The notes: generated by a model not told the origin, from the letters alone. DNA of 64,000 nt from Aequorivita vladivostokensis (GCF_000952855.1 NZ_JSVU01000002.1:62001-126000); one strand, 5' to 3'; shown: positions 51,136 through 60,666, counted from the first letter of the stretch. Numbers and translations are program-made.

Positions 51136-51162
51136 AAAAGCCCCAAAACTGGGGCTTTTCAA
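51136..51162. terminator. bidirectional terminator between ABC ATPase and fasciclin genes
   Basis: The perfect stem AAAAGCCCC/GGGGCTTTT with loop AAAACT lies between two convergent genes and has A and T runs on its two sides. Confidence 0.92.
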
Positions 51163-51181
51163 AATTATTCAAAATACTGAA

Positions 51182-51814
51182 TTACATTTTTGGCATCAAT
51201 ACTTTATCTATAACGTGTACCACGCCGTTTGATGCATCCATATCAGCACTTGTTACAGTGGCCATATTTCCTTTTGCATCCTTAATCATTACTTTTCCAC
51301 CTTTTTCAGACAAAGTCAAAACTTCACCGTTAAGTGTAGTAACATCAAGTTTGTTATTGGCCTCCTTAATTTTAGCCAAAACGTCAGCGGCATTCATTTT
51401 TCCTTGTAATACGTGATACTTCAATAAACCTTGAAGTTGCTCCTTATTTTCAGGCTTCATTAGGTTATCCAAAGTTGCTTTTGGAACTTTGTTAAAAGCT
51501 TCGTTGGTAGGAGCAAATACAGTATATTCCCCTTCAGATTTTAAAGTCTGTGCCAAATCTGCTGCTTGAAGTGCGCTAACCAAAGTTGACAAATCTGAAT
51601 TGCCCATTGCTTTTGCAGCAATTGAGTTAGCTTCCATCTCGGCCATTCTCGCTTGGTTATCTGCCTCAACTTTCATCAAGGAATCTTTTTCACGCTCCAT
51701 GCGCATTTGTTCTGCTTGGGCTTGAGCCTCAGCTTCTTTCTTTTTAGAGTCTTCACAGCTTGCAAAAAGCATTGTAACCACTGCAAGAGACATAACGATT
51801 GTTCTTAGTTTCAT
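51182..51814 (-). CDS. fasciclin domain lipoprotein
   Basis: The 210-residue protein has a lipoprotein signal ending LFASC (Cys20), a highly charged coiled-coil-like linker of about 45 residues (rich in Glu, Lys, Ala and Met) and one FAS1 domain (about 72-208) with YTVFAPTNEAFNKVP and the ending NGVVHVIDKVLMP. FAS1 domains take part in adhesion. The long coiled linker may hold the domain away from the membrane or mediate trimers. An exact -7 box is found upstream. Confidence 0.92.
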   Translation of the reverse strand: MKLRTIVMSLAVVTMLFASCEDSKKKEAEAQAQAEQMRMEREKDSLMKVEADNQARMAEMEANSIAAKAMGNSDLSTLVSALQAADLAQTLKSEGEYTVFAPTNEAFNKVPKATLDNLMKPENKEQLQGLLKYHVLQGKMNAADVLAKIKEANNKLDVTTLNGEVLTLSEKGGKVMIKDAKGNMATVTSADMDASNGVVHVIDKVLMPKM

Positions 51815-51843
51815 AATAGTTTTTGTTGATTTAAAGTTTGCAC

Positions 51844-51851
51844 CAAAGATA
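51844..51851 (-). promoter_or_regulatory. -7 box TATCTTTG for the fasciclin gene
   Basis: On the minus strand this matches TAnnTTTG exactly and lies 29 bases before the start codon at 51814. A TTG lies about 24 bases further upstream. Confidence 0.5.
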
Positions 51852-52022
51852 TTTCAAGCGCAGGGAATTTTTTCACAATTCACATTAATCTTTAGTTAAA
51901 TTTTTTGTAAATTTTTTAGGATAATCTCAACAGACCGTCCCTATTACTAAAGTTTTGCTAATAAGGAAATTGAAAGCCATAAAATAGTATCTTTAGGGAA
52001 ATTAACTTTAAAATTCTTAATA

Positions 52023-52400
52023 ATGATTAAATCGAAGTATCAAAGCGTTTTGGATTTAGGTGAAAAACTAAACATCCAAAACGGAGATGTAAAAGAGGAA
52101 AATGGCCAACTCAAAGTATGGGGTACGGCTAAAAACCAATATGAAAAAAATCTTCTTTGGGACGAAATAAAACGTGTGGGCGGTGAAAACCCAACCGATA
52201 TAATGGCGGATATAAAAGTTGCCGACACTTCGGCCTTTGCGCATCACACCGTTAAGAGTGGAGAATCATTAAGCAAAATTGCAAAACACTACTATGGCGA
52301 TGCCAATAAGTACAACGCTATTTACGAAGCAAACAAAGGCAAGTTGAAATCTGCAGACCTGATCCATCCGGGTGATGAATTGGTGATTCCAAATATTTAA
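52023..52400 (+). CDS. LysM domain protein, Kbp/YgaU-like
   Basis: This 125-residue protein has no signal peptide. Residues about 1-65 resemble a BON-type domain (GDVKEENGQLKVWGTAKNQYEKNLLWDEIKRVGG) and residues about 77-124 are a LysM domain (HTVKSGESLSKIAKHYYG to HPGDELVIPNI). The same order occurs in E. coli Kbp (YgaU), a cytoplasmic potassium-binding protein, which makes a stress or potassium role plausible here. Confidence 0.87.
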   Translation: MIKSKYQSVLDLGEKLNIQNGDVKEENGQLKVWGTAKNQYEKNLLWDEIKRVGGENPTDIMADIKVADTSAFAHHTVKSGESLSKIAKHYYGDANKYNAIYEANKGKLKSADLIHPGDELVIPNI

Positions 52401-52417
52401 TACTCGCTGAAAAACAT

Positions 52418-52454
52418 AAAAACCGCCACTCCTTTAAAGAATGGCGGTTTTTTT
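52418..52454. terminator. terminator after LysM gene, facing the AAA ATPase gene
   Basis: The 11-base stem AAAAACCGCCA/TGGCGGTTTTT is followed by more T. It lies between two convergent genes and can serve both. Confidence 0.9.
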
Positions 52455-52473
52455 ATGATGAAACTTTCCAGTT

Positions 52474-53937
52474 TTAAAGTCCGCTGATATAACTTCCGTA
52501 TAAATCCTTAAAGTGCAAACCATTACCGACACTGAATTTACTCAGTTTTTTATTTTCGGCCAATGCCCACAAAACGACTTCTTTTAAAAAATAACTATCT
52601 TTTTTTGAAGTCTCGGGATGATATTTTTCTATCAATTGTTGCAACGGAATGATTCGGTCCAGTTCATTCTTATATTCCTCATCGGAATAGGAATCGAGCA
52701 ATTCAAAATCATTCTCCTCAAAAAACCAGGAAACTATTTCGGCGTACGGATCTGGGTCACTTTCTTTCGTTAGCTTTTCTATCTTCGGAAATTTCTCTTT
52801 GAAAATAGTGTTCACGGCATCGGCAATCAATTGTTGTGCGACCTGCGAAACGCCTTCCTGTTCCCCTTCGTACACCAACTCAATCTTGCCAGTGATGGAG
52901 GGAATGATACCTACGAAATCGCCTAAACGTATGCTTGTTTTTTCTTCGCCATTGTGCAAGGCTCTTCTCTCAGCCGTGCTCAACAGATTTTCAAAAGCAG
53001 TAATACTCAAACGGGCGCTCACCCCACTTTTGGCATCGATAAAATGATTTTCGCGCGCCTCAAAACTTATCTGTTCCAAAATGTCCTTTGCCAAATCGGG
53101 CACATAAACGTTTTCTTTTGCTTTGACGGCCTCTGCCGTTTCCTGTTCCGTTATGGTTCGGGCCGTTTCGATATCCTCGGGATAGTGGGTCAAAATTTGG
53201 GAGCCAATTCTATCCTTCAATGGAGTAACAATGCTCCCACGGTTTGTATAATCCTCGGGGTTTGCGGTGAAAACAAACTGTATATCCAACGGCAATCGCA
53301 CGGCAAAGCCACGAATCTGAACATCGCCTTCCTGCAAAATATTAAAAAGTGCCACCTGAATTCGCGGCTGCAAGTCGGGCAATTCGTTGATTACAAAAAT
53401 ACAACGGTTGCTTCGCGGAATCATTCCAAAATGAATCACGCGGTCATCGGCATAGGTCAACTTTAGGTTTGCAGCTTTTATAGGGTCCACATCGCCTATG
53501 ATATCCGCCACGGTAACATCGGGCGTTGCAAGTTTTTCTGAAAAGCGGTCGTTGCGGTGCAACCAACCGATTGGGGTGTCATCACCTTTTTCGTGCATCA
53601 GGTTCTTTGCATAACGCGATATAGGGTTAAAGGGATCATCATTTATTTCGCTTCCCTCCACAATAGGAATATATTCATCCAAAAGCCCGACCATTTGCCG
53701 TGCCAATCGGGTTTTTGCCTGCCCGCGAAGCCCCAGCAGGTTTATGTTGTGTTTGGAAAGAATGGCGCGCTCCAGTTCCGGGATTACGGTTAATTCATAC
53801 CCATGAATACCAACAAAGGGTGTTTCCTTCTTCATTATTTTTTGAAGCAAATTTCTTCGCAATTCTTCTTTGATTGACTTCGGTTCGTAACCCGCTTTTT
53901 TGAGTTCGCCAAATGTTTTGATTTTTTCTATTTCCAT
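52474..53937 (-). CDS. MoxR/magnesium-chelatase-like AAA+ ATPase
   Basis: The 487-residue ATPase resembles the magnesium chelatase subunit I group. Walker A is GLRGQAKT (69-76) with Ala in place of the usual Gly before Lys. In the Walker B place stands IFVINELPDL with Asn184 instead of Asp, followed by Glu185. Then come the HHFxLPL-like loops (QIRGFAVRLPLDIQFVFTANPEDYTNRG). From memory Asn-Glu is common in this subgroup. It is encoded after a VWA protein on the same strand (107-base gap), and such pairs insert metals or remodel protein complexes. Target unknown. Confidence 0.87.
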   Translation of the reverse strand: MEIEKIKTFGELKKAGYEPKSIKEELRRNLLQKIMKKETPFVGIHGYELTVIPELERAILSKHNINLLGLRGQAKTRLARQMVGLLDEYIPIVEGSEINDDPFNPISRYAKNLMHEKGDDTPIGWLHRNDRFSEKLATPDVTVADIIGDVDPIKAANLKLTYADDRVIHFGMIPRSNRCIFVINELPDLQPRIQVALFNILQEGDVQIRGFAVRLPLDIQFVFTANPEDYTNRGSIVTPLKDRIGSQILTHYPEDIETARTITEQETAEAVKAKENVYVPDLAKDILEQISFEARENHFIDAKSGVSARLSITAFENLLSTAERRALHNGEEKTSIRLGDFVGIIPSITGKIELVYEGEQEGVSQVAQQLIADAVNTIFKEKFPKIEKLTKESDPDPYAEIVSWFFEENDFELLDSYSDEEYKNELDRIIPLQQLIEKYHPETSKKDSYFLKEVVLWALAENKKLSKFSVGNGLHFKDLYGSYISGL

Positions 53938-53949
53938 AATTTTTCAATT

Positions 53950-54039
53950 GTATTTTTTAACCACAAAGGGCACAATGTTTTTCACAAAGGTCACAAAGGA
54001 TATTTCCATTGAAACTCGATTGTTCGCGATAAATCGCGA
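53950..54039. repeat. CACAAAGG repeats and palindrome TCGCGAT-AA-ATCGCGA
   Basis: The gap between the VWA and AAA genes holds four copies of a CACAAAGG or CACAATG type unit (about 53960-53999), two of them spaced by 9 bases, then the perfect palindrome TCGCGAT-AA-ATCGCGA at 54024-54039. In the message of the pair the palindrome would form a hairpin between the two genes, which may set their relative amounts. Confidence 0.7.
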
Positions 54040-54044
54040 GCCTA

Positions 54045-55166
54045 CTATTTTATTCGTTTTCTGCGATTCGTTTCATAATCGCTAAAAATCATTTCGCCCA
54101 AACCTTTCAGGCCTGTGTAAAATGCCTTCCCTTGATTGGCAGCTGTAAAATGCTCCACAAACTGTATCAAATAGGGGTCTTCGGCAATCATAAAAGTGGT
54201 GATTGGGATGTGAAGCTTCCGAGCTTGTGATGCCATTGCGTAACACTTGTTTACAATATAACTGTCAAGACCGTTGCTGTTTTTATAATACCTGCCGTCG
54301 GGAAGCCTTACGCAGCTCGGTTTTCCGTCAGTTATCATAAAAATCTGTTTGTTTGTGTTGCGTTTTCTTCGCAATAAATCCATCGCCAACTCAAGTCCAG
54401 CAACGGTGTTGGTATGATAGGGACCAACATTCAAATACGGCAAATCCTTGATTTTAATGGGCCAAGCGTCATTTCCGAAGACCAAAATATCCAAGGTATC
54501 TTTTGGGTAGCGCGTGGTTATAAATTCGGAAAGCGCCATCGCCACTTTTTTTGCCGGCGTAATTCTATCTTCGCCATAAAGAATCATACTGTGGCTGATA
54601 TCAATCATCAAAACCGTGCTCATTTGGGTTTTGTACATGGTTTCCTCAACCACCAAATCGTTTTCGGAAAGGGTGAAATCGCCCAAACCGTGATTTATCT
54701 GCGCATTTTTGAAACTTTCGGTCATCGAGATTTGTTCCAGGGAATCGCCAAAACGATAATCCCGAAACTCGCCGGCCTGTTCATCTCCCCTGCCCGTTTG
54801 CTTGGTTCGGTGGTTTCCTGCGCCGCTTTTTCGGAGCTTTCCGAAGATTTGTTCCAAAGCTCTTTTCCGAAGCGCCCTCTCGGTTTTTTCGGTGATTGCC
54901 AAACCGTTTGAACCGTCAACCTTTATTTCTTCCCGCAGATATCCCTTCTTTTTAAGGTCTTCCACAAAATCATCCAAGGTATAATCTTCAGTTGTAAGAT
55001 TGTATTCCTCATCCAATTGTTCTAACCAGTCCATAGCCTCGTCGAAATCGCCCGATGTGTGTGTTATCAGTTCCTGAAAAACATCGAAAAGTTTTTCAAA
55101 TGGAGATTGGTCTTTGGGAGTGTGTTTTGTGAAGATAAATCCGCTCTTGGCTTCTCTTTTATTCAT
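54045..55166 (-). CDS. VWA domain protein paired with the AAA+ ATPase
   Basis: The 373-residue protein has a helical acidic N-terminal half (about 1-120), a basic linker, and a C-terminal von Willebrand A domain (about 183-365). The MIDAS metal site is complete: DISHS (Asp189, Ser191, Ser193), a later Thr and the ITDGKPSC motif with Asp. It has no signal peptide, so it works in the cytoplasm. It is first in the operon and the AAA ATPase second, as with BchD/BchI or RavA/ViaA pairs. Client protein not known. Confidence 0.88.
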   Translation of the reverse strand: MNKREAKSGFIFTKHTPKDQSPFEKLFDVFQELITHTSGDFDEAMDWLEQLDEEYNLTTEDYTLDDFVEDLKKKGYLREEIKVDGSNGLAITEKTERALRKRALEQIFGKLRKSGAGNHRTKQTGRGDEQAGEFRDYRFGDSLEQISMTESFKNAQINHGLGDFTLSENDLVVEETMYKTQMSTVLMIDISHSMILYGEDRITPAKKVAMALSEFITTRYPKDTLDILVFGNDAWPIKIKDLPYLNVGPYHTNTVAGLELAMDLLRRKRNTNKQIFMITDGKPSCVRLPDGRYYKNSNGLDSYIVNKCYAMASQARKLHIPITTFMIAEDPYLIQFVEHFTAANQGKAFYTGLKGLGEMIFSDYETNRRKRIK

Positions 55167-55385
55167 AATCTAAAATTATAACAATCCTTGTTTAGAAAAA
55201 AAGCCGAAACGTTAAACTAATAACAAAAAATAAAGCCTATTTGTGGCAAATGGGTTATAAATATTCATCAATAACGTCAATTGTATTTTCTTTAGTGTAT
55301 AGTTAACAGTTCTTTATGGCAATCCTAACCGGGTATAAATTATATTTATTGAAAGAATATTAATCAACCTCTAAAACTTAAAATT

Positions 55386-56048
55386 ATGGCAGAAATTAAA
55401 ATTGAAAAGAAAAAACCTATTTGGCCCTGGATATTGGTTATCCTAATCATCTTAGCCGCCATTTATTTCTTTTGGGCTTACAGTGATGCCGATTATGATG
55501 AAAATGATGACGTTTTGGTCAACGACACTATAACCCAAATTGATGAGCGCGACACGTATAACGAGTTTGCGGATGACACTACAACGTTATATACTGGTAC
55601 CTACGGAACCGTAGTAAAGGAAAAAGCTGTATCTAATTATTTTAAATACATAGATAATGAGCAAATGGGATTGGACCACCAATATACCAATGGCGCGTTG
55701 ATACATTTAATAACAGCCACTGAAGCGGAAGCCAGAAATCTAAACGTTGATATAAAAGCAAACCTCGATAAAGCTAGGGAACATGCGTTTCAGATAACAA
55801 ACGATCCCGAATCGTTGAAGCACGCGGACAAGATTAGAGCTGCAGCCATAGAAATTTCTACGGCTATTGAAACTATCCAACAAGAAAAGTTTACAAGCCT
55901 TTCTGCGGAAGTAGAAGACCTAAAGGCCGCTGCAAAGAAAATTGATCCGCAAACCCCTACTCTTCAGCAAAAAGAGGACACCAAAAGTTTCTTTGAGAAA
56001 GCGGGTAGAGTTCTTCAGAAGTTCAATGAAATGGAAAACAATCAATAA
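55386..56048 (+). CDS. single-span membrane-anchored protein of unknown function
   Basis: The 220-residue protein has a basic N-terminus, one membrane span (WPWILVILIILAAIYFFWAY, about 14-33), a very acidic stretch (DADYDENDDVLVND) and a helical, probably coiled-coil periplasmic part (about 85-215). It is 13 bases before a PRC-barrel protein gene. Both are likely to be expressed together under stress conditions, but this is inference. I recognise no family. Confidence 0.78.
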   Translation: MAEIKIEKKKPIWPWILVILIILAAIYFFWAYSDADYDENDDVLVNDTITQIDERDTYNEFADDTTTLYTGTYGTVVKEKAVSNYFKYIDNEQMGLDHQYTNGALIHLITATEAEARNLNVDIKANLDKAREHAFQITNDPESLKHADKIRAAAIEISTAIETIQQEKFTSLSAEVEDLKAAAKKIDPQTPTLQQKEDTKSFFEKAGRVLQKFNEMENNQ

Positions 56049-56061
56049 AAACAGAAAAACT

Positions 56062-56580
56062 ATGAAAAATAAAGAAAAACATTTATATAATCTTGACGAA
56101 CTATCCGACTATAAAGTGGCCAGCGACGATCCCGATGTTCGCAACTGGGAAGTACGGGATCGCGATAATCGCGTGATCGGAAAAGTAGATAGTCTTTTAG
56201 TGAACAAAACTGCCAAAAGAGTAGTATATCTAGACATAGAAGTAGATGAAACCATTATTGACGCCAAGCATGACCCTTATGCAAAATCTGATGCTGATGT
56301 TCGGGAATTCGTTAATAAGGATGGGGAAAATCACGTAATCGTACCTATTGGTATGACCAGGTTGGATAATGACAACAAAATTGTTTTCGCCCACGGAATT
56401 GACCATCGTACCTTCGCTGAGACCAAGCGTTACCGCAAAGGAGATGAGCTGAATCGCGAATACGAGGTAATCGTTTTAGATTCCTATACGCGAAACACCA
56501 CTCCGGCCGACGAAAAAACTTATCAGGAAGACGATTTTTACAATCGAGATGAGTTTGACCGAGACCGATATAAAAAGTGA
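56062..56580 (+). CDS. PRC-barrel domain protein
   Basis: The ATG at 56062 gives 172 residues; a longer frame from 55942 would overlap the previous gene by over 100 bases and is rejected. The PRC-barrel core (about 8-110) shows YNLDELSDYKVASDDPDVRNWEV, DRDNRVIGKVDSLLVN and RVVYLDIEVDE. The C-terminus is acidic and rich in Tyr and Asp. PRC-barrel domains occur in photosynthetic reaction centre subunit H and the RNA-processing protein RimM; stand-alone members are often stress-linked. It is co-transcribed with the membrane protein upstream and ends at a terminator. Confidence 0.87.
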   Translation: MKNKEKHLYNLDELSDYKVASDDPDVRNWEVRDRDNRVIGKVDSLLVNKTAKRVVYLDIEVDETIIDAKHDPYAKSDADVREFVNKDGENHVIVPIGMTRLDNDNKIVFAHGIDHRTFAETKRYRKGDELNREYEVIVLDSYTRNTTPADEKTYQEDDFYNRDEFDRDRYKK

Positions 56581-56609
56581 TAAATTCAAAATTTTAAAAT
56601 TTTGATTGG

Positions 56610-56645
56610 AACGCCTAAGCCATAAGCTTGGGCGTTTTGCTTTTA
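56610..56645 (+). terminator. terminator after PRC-barrel gene
   Basis: The stem AACGCC-T-AAGC/GCTT-G-GGCGTT (one G-T pair in the middle) is followed by TTGCTTTT. It lies 29 bases after the stop codon. Confidence 0.85.
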
Positions 56646-56729
56646 TCTAAATCGTTATAATAGACGAGAAATTTTCTCTAAAAAATATAATGCGAAATAT
56701 GACCGATCAATTTCTTCAGCAAAATTCAG

Positions 56730-56737
56730 TAGCTTTG
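56730..56737 (+). promoter_or_regulatory. -7 box TAGCTTTG for the S9 peptidase gene
   Basis: An exact TAnnTTTG match lies 39 bases before the start codon at 56777. No -33 TTG is present at the expected distance. Confidence 0.45.
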
Positions 56738-56776
56738 TTTTGTAAATCAACAATATAACTTCCAAATCACATCTTT

Positions 56777-58717
56777 ATGAAAAATTTCAGTTTAATTTTT
56801 TCGGCGATCCTTCTCTTTGTTGCTTGCAAAAACAACAAAAATGAGGAAACTAAAGAAATTGCCGAGGTAAAAACTTATTCCATAGAGCAATTTATGGGTA
56901 ATGAAAACGCTTTTGCAAATGGTTTTTCGCCAGATAAATCCAAAGTCTTGATAACCAGCAATCGTTCCGGGGTATTCAATATGTATTCCGTACCTACGGA
57001 AGGCGGCGATTTTATGCCGATTACCCAATCTGATAGCGCTTCGGTGTATGGTATTTCCTATTTTCCGAATGACGATAGGATTCTCTTCCGAATGGACGGC
57101 AACGGCGATGAAATTTTTAAAATCTTCGTGAAGGATAGCACCGGCATCCAAAGACTCACGCCCGAGCAAAACGTGAGGGCGCTCTTCCAGGGCTGGGCTA
57201 AGGATGGCAAAAGCTTTTATTACAATAGCAACGAGCGCAACCCACAAATGATGGACGTTTATGAAATGGACATTGCCACCTTTAAACCCAAACTTCTTCT
57301 TAAAAATGACGACGCCATGGATTTCGGTGGAATTTCAGCGGATAAAAATTATATGTTGCTCTCCAAAGCTGTAAATACCAACGATAGTGATTTATTTCTG
57401 CTGAATCTTAAAACAAATCAAAAGACCAAGATTAACGAAACATTGAGCAAAAATTCACCCCAGGATTTTTCACCCGATGGGAAATCGTTCTACTACACTA
57501 CCGATGCCGAGGGAGAATTCAGTTATCTGATGAAATACAACATTGAAGACGGCAGCAAGGAAAAGGTTTTGGAAAAGGATTGGGATATTATCGCCTTCTA
57601 CTTTACCCACAACGGAAAGTATCAGGTTATGTTTACCAACGAAGACGCCAAAACAGAGATGTATGTTACCGAAGTGGCAACGGGCAAAGAATTAAATTTC
57701 CCCGAAATTGACGGGCAGGAAATAAGCGCCGCCAGTTTTTCAAGGGATGAAACTATGGCATTGTTAACGGTTGGCAGCTCGCAACTTCCCACCAATACGT
57801 ATTCCTATACTATAGCAACTGGAGAATATCACAAGCTTACCGATGTTTTGAACAAGGAGATCAATCCGGATGATTTGGTAAAGGCTGAAGTAGTTCGCTT
57901 CAAATCTTTTGACGGGTTGGAAATCCCGGCAGTTTATTATCAACCCAAACAAGCGAGTGCCAACAATAAAGTGCCGGCATTGGTTTGGGTGCACGGCGGA
58001 CCGGGAGGACAATCCAGGCAAAGTTTTAGCTCCCTAATTCAATATTTGGTAAACCACGGGTACTCAATCTTGGCGGTAAACAACCGCGGAAGTAGTGGCT
58101 ATGGGAAATCTTTTTTCCAAATGGACGATCAAAACCACGGCGATAAGGATTTAAAGGATTGCATTGCCGGGAAAGATTGGTTGGCGAGCCAAGATGTTAT
58201 CGACAAAGATAAAATTGGAATTATTGGAGGTTCCTACGGCGGTTATATGACGATGGCGGCCCTCACCTATGCGCCGGATGAATTTCAGGTGGGCGTTAAT
58301 ATTTTTGGTGTAACAAACTGGATACGAACCCTAAAAAGCATTCCGCCCTGGTGGGCATCGTTCAAGGATGCGCTCTATACCGAAATGGGCGACCCGAATA
58401 CGGCAGATTCCATGCGGTTGAAGCAAATTTCGCCCTTGTTCCATACCGAAAACGTGATCAAACCTTTAATGGTATTGCAAGGCGCACAGGATCCGCGGGT
58501 GCTGAAAATTGAATCAGATGAAATTGTGGAAGGGGTTAAAAAGAACGGCGTTCCCGTGGAATACGTGGTTTTTGAAGATGAAGGCCACGGCTTTGTAAAA
58601 AAGGAAAACGAAATAGAAGCCTACGGAAGGATTCTTAAATTTTTGGACCATTATTTAAAAGGTGAAACGCAAACTCCCATGGATACCGGCAAAACGGAAG
58701 CAACCGAAGTTAAATAA
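56777..58717 (+). CDS. S9 family prolyl-oligopeptidase-type lipoprotein
   Basis: This 646-residue serine peptidase has a lipoprotein signal (AILLFVAC, Cys17), an N-terminal beta-propeller (about 40-370) and a C-terminal alpha/beta-hydrolase domain. The catalytic triad is visible: Ser486 in GGSYGGY, Asp572 in GAQDPRVL and His604 in EGHGF. Members cleave after proline or act as acyl-aminoacyl peptidases on short peptides. The protein would be membrane-anchored in the periplasm. Confidence 0.95.
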   Translation: MKNFSLIFSAILLFVACKNNKNEETKEIAEVKTYSIEQFMGNENAFANGFSPDKSKVLITSNRSGVFNMYSVPTEGGDFMPITQSDSASVYGISYFPNDDRILFRMDGNGDEIFKIFVKDSTGIQRLTPEQNVRALFQGWAKDGKSFYYNSNERNPQMMDVYEMDIATFKPKLLLKNDDAMDFGGISADKNYMLLSKAVNTNDSDLFLLNLKTNQKTKINETLSKNSPQDFSPDGKSFYYTTDAEGEFSYLMKYNIEDGSKEKVLEKDWDIIAFYFTHNGKYQVMFTNEDAKTEMYVTEVATGKELNFPEIDGQEISAASFSRDETMALLTVGSSQLPTNTYSYTIATGEYHKLTDVLNKEINPDDLVKAEVVRFKSFDGLEIPAVYYQPKQASANNKVPALVWVHGGPGGQSRQSFSSLIQYLVNHGYSILAVNNRGSSGYGKSFFQMDDQNHGDKDLKDCIAGKDWLASQDVIDKDKIGIIGGSYGGYMTMAALTYAPDEFQVGVNIFGVTNWIRTLKSIPPWWASFKDALYTEMGDPNTADSMRLKQISPLFHTENVIKPLMVLQGAQDPRVLKIESDEIVEGVKKNGVPVEYVVFEDEGHGFVKKENEIEAYGRILKFLDHYLKGETQTPMDTGKTEATEVK

Positions 58718-58723
58718 CAAAAC

Positions 58724-59689
58724 TTAAATAATACCGATGTTTTCGGAATGTGCAATAGCCTTTTCGCTGTTGGCAAAATAGCAAGTGGAGACGCCCATGG
58801 ATTCAATATTTTTTAGAATCTCTTGGGTGTTCTCCTTTTTTCGTTTTGAAGTCTGCCGAATGTAAATTGCCTTTATATTCTGCGGAAATATTTTTACAAT
58901 CCGTTCATAAAGATCAGGGTCTTTCTGCGAATCATCGCCCAAAAGCACATATTCCAGTTTGGGATAAAACATGATTATATCCTTTATTTTTTCAAACTTG
59001 TGGTCGTGACTGCCCCTTCCGGTGAAAAGAAAATCAGAGATTCCCGTTTTTATCTTTTTAAGTTTTATCACGGCTTTTGGCAATTTATGGAGACGTGCAA
59101 AGGAGTCGATAAATTCATAAAGGTTCCACTCGCTGCTGGAGACATAGAAGAAGGAATTGGAAGCCGTCTCGTTCTCCTGCCCCGCCTTACTCAAGGCTTG
59201 GTAGTGCGGTACTACATCCTCAAAAACCTTTCGTTTGTTGATATTTTTCAGAAGAAGGACATATAATTTCTTTAAAAAATTTCCACTGTGCGAAACCAAA
59301 AAAGTATCGTCTATGTCTGAAATTACACCGACCTTGCTTTCAAAAGGCTTCAACAATTCAGAATTTTCTACGATGCCGTAGTCATAAAGTTCACAACTAA
59401 CCTGAAACGGGTGCCAGCCGCTCTCAAGTTTTTCGGAATACGGAATGGTAAACCGAAAATATCCATCAGCCAATGTTTTGGTAGAGACCTCAATATTCTT
59501 AAATTTCAATTTCACCGGCACGTTTTCCAAAGGTTTTATGCGGAACATATGGATTACGGACACCGCATGCCGGATTCCCTTTCGGTCCAATCTGTATTTA
59601 TCGGGCGCCCAGGATTTGAAGACGTGGCCAAAGACAACCAATTCCTCATCGTTTACATAGCCGCGGTACAGCTTTAAATCAAGTTTCAC
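58724..59689 (-). CDS. App1-type phosphatidate phosphatase family protein (DUF2183)
   Basis: The 321-residue protein has the App1 catalytic motif DIDDT (Asp125, Asp127) of HAD-like phosphatidate phosphatases, a conserved SSSEWNLYEFIDSF block (about 183-196) and a later GDDSQKDPDLYERI segment (about 255-268). Yeast App1 removes phosphate from phosphatidate to give diacylglycerol. It is divergent from a diacylglycerol-kinase-like gene, which does the reverse reaction, so both may balance a lipid pool. Confidence 0.9.
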   Translation of the reverse strand: MKLDLKLYRGYVNDEELVVFGHVFKSWAPDKYRLDRKGIRHAVSVIHMFRIKPLENVPVKLKFKNIEVSTKTLADGYFRFTIPYSEKLESGWHPFQVSCELYDYGIVENSELLKPFESKVGVISDIDDTFLVSHSGNFLKKLYVLLLKNINKRKVFEDVVPHYQALSKAGQENETASNSFFYVSSSEWNLYEFIDSFARLHKLPKAVIKLKKIKTGISDFLFTGRGSHDHKFEKIKDIIMFYPKLEYVLLGDDSQKDPDLYERIVKIFPQNIKAIYIRQTSKRKKENTQEILKNIESMGVSTCYFANSEKAIAHSENIGII

Positions 59690-59754
59690 TAATTGAGATT
59701 TCGTTAACGGTTTAGCATTTCCAAAATAGGTATTTTTAAATTCAATTTTTACTA

Positions 59755-60657
59755 ATGAAATCAGAAAATTATATTTTATTGGTTGTAAATCCCATAGCCG
59801 GGAGCTCCGAAAAGAAAACCATTATAGACGCTGTAAAGATTGAAGCCGTTAAACAAGGCTATCAATTCAAACTTTACCAAACCACGGGGAAAGAGGACGA
59901 AAAGGCAATAAAGTCAATTATCGAAGAATTGAAACCTGCGCGGATTATAGTCGCTGGTGGTGATGGCACGATTTCATTGGTGGCGCAGTGTGTTTTTGAA
60001 ACCGAAATAATTCTCGGAATAATTCCCGCCGGCTCAGCAAACGGAATGGCCGTAAACTTTGGCCTTCCGGAGACTCTCGAAGAGCAGATAACTATCGCTT
60101 TTTCGGACTGTAAATTAAAAATAGATGCGCTTTTCATCAATGGCCAAATGTGCCTTCACATAGCCGATTTGGGCATTAACGCCGAACTGGTTAAAAATTA
60201 CGAAGCCTCTGGCGTGCGGGGCAAACTCGGTTATTTCCTGCAATCTATCCCAACGCTTATAAACTCAGATTCCCCATTTCACTTTACCATTAAAACTGGC
60301 GATGAAATGGTAGAAGTTTCGGGTATTTTGCTGGCTATTGCCAATGCCAATAAGTTTGGAACCGGCGCCACCATCAATCCGCATGGCAAGGTAAACGATG
60401 GCAAGTTTGAGGTCTTGGTTTTTAAGAATTTGGATTTTATTGAAATTTTTAAAACGATGCACGACCAACCCGATATGTCTTCAGACTTTGTGCAAATAAT
60501 TTCGACCGAAAAGGCAAGCATCAAGTCCCGCAAAAAAATTCCCTTCCAGATTGACGGCGAATATATGGGCGAAGTAAACGAAGTAAACGTTTCTGTGGCA
60601 CAAGAAAAATTATTGATGGCTTTGCCTGAAAAATTCTGTAAATTACACTCCACCTAA
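59755..60657 (+). CDS. diacylglycerol kinase family lipid kinase
   Basis: The 300-residue kinase has NPIAGSSEKK (about 12-21), the nucleotide motif VAGGDGTIS (about 65-73) and the PAGSANGMAVNFGLP motif (about 92-106), all typical of the DagK/YegS family. It phosphorylates diacylglycerol or a related lipid at the membrane. It is divergent from the App1-type phosphatase and followed 9 bases later by the hydrolase-OsmC fusion gene, so it likely shares a transcript with the latter. Confidence 0.92.
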   Translation: MKSENYILLVVNPIAGSSEKKTIIDAVKIEAVKQGYQFKLYQTTGKEDEKAIKSIIEELKPARIIVAGGDGTISLVAQCVFETEIILGIIPAGSANGMAVNFGLPETLEEQITIAFSDCKLKIDALFINGQMCLHIADLGINAELVKNYEASGVRGKLGYFLQSIPTLINSDSPFHFTIKTGDEMVEVSGILLAIANANKFGTGATINPHGKVNDGKFEVLVFKNLDFIEIFKTMHDQPDMSSDFVQIISTEKASIKSRKKIPFQIDGEYMGEVNEVNVSVAQEKLLMALPEKFCKLHST

Positions 60658-60666
60658 AACCAAACC

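Noticed and set aside
52954-53466. 170-codon plus-strand frame opposite the AAA ATPase gene
   Set aside because: The minus-strand ATPase has clear motifs over the same region; the plus frame is a shadow.
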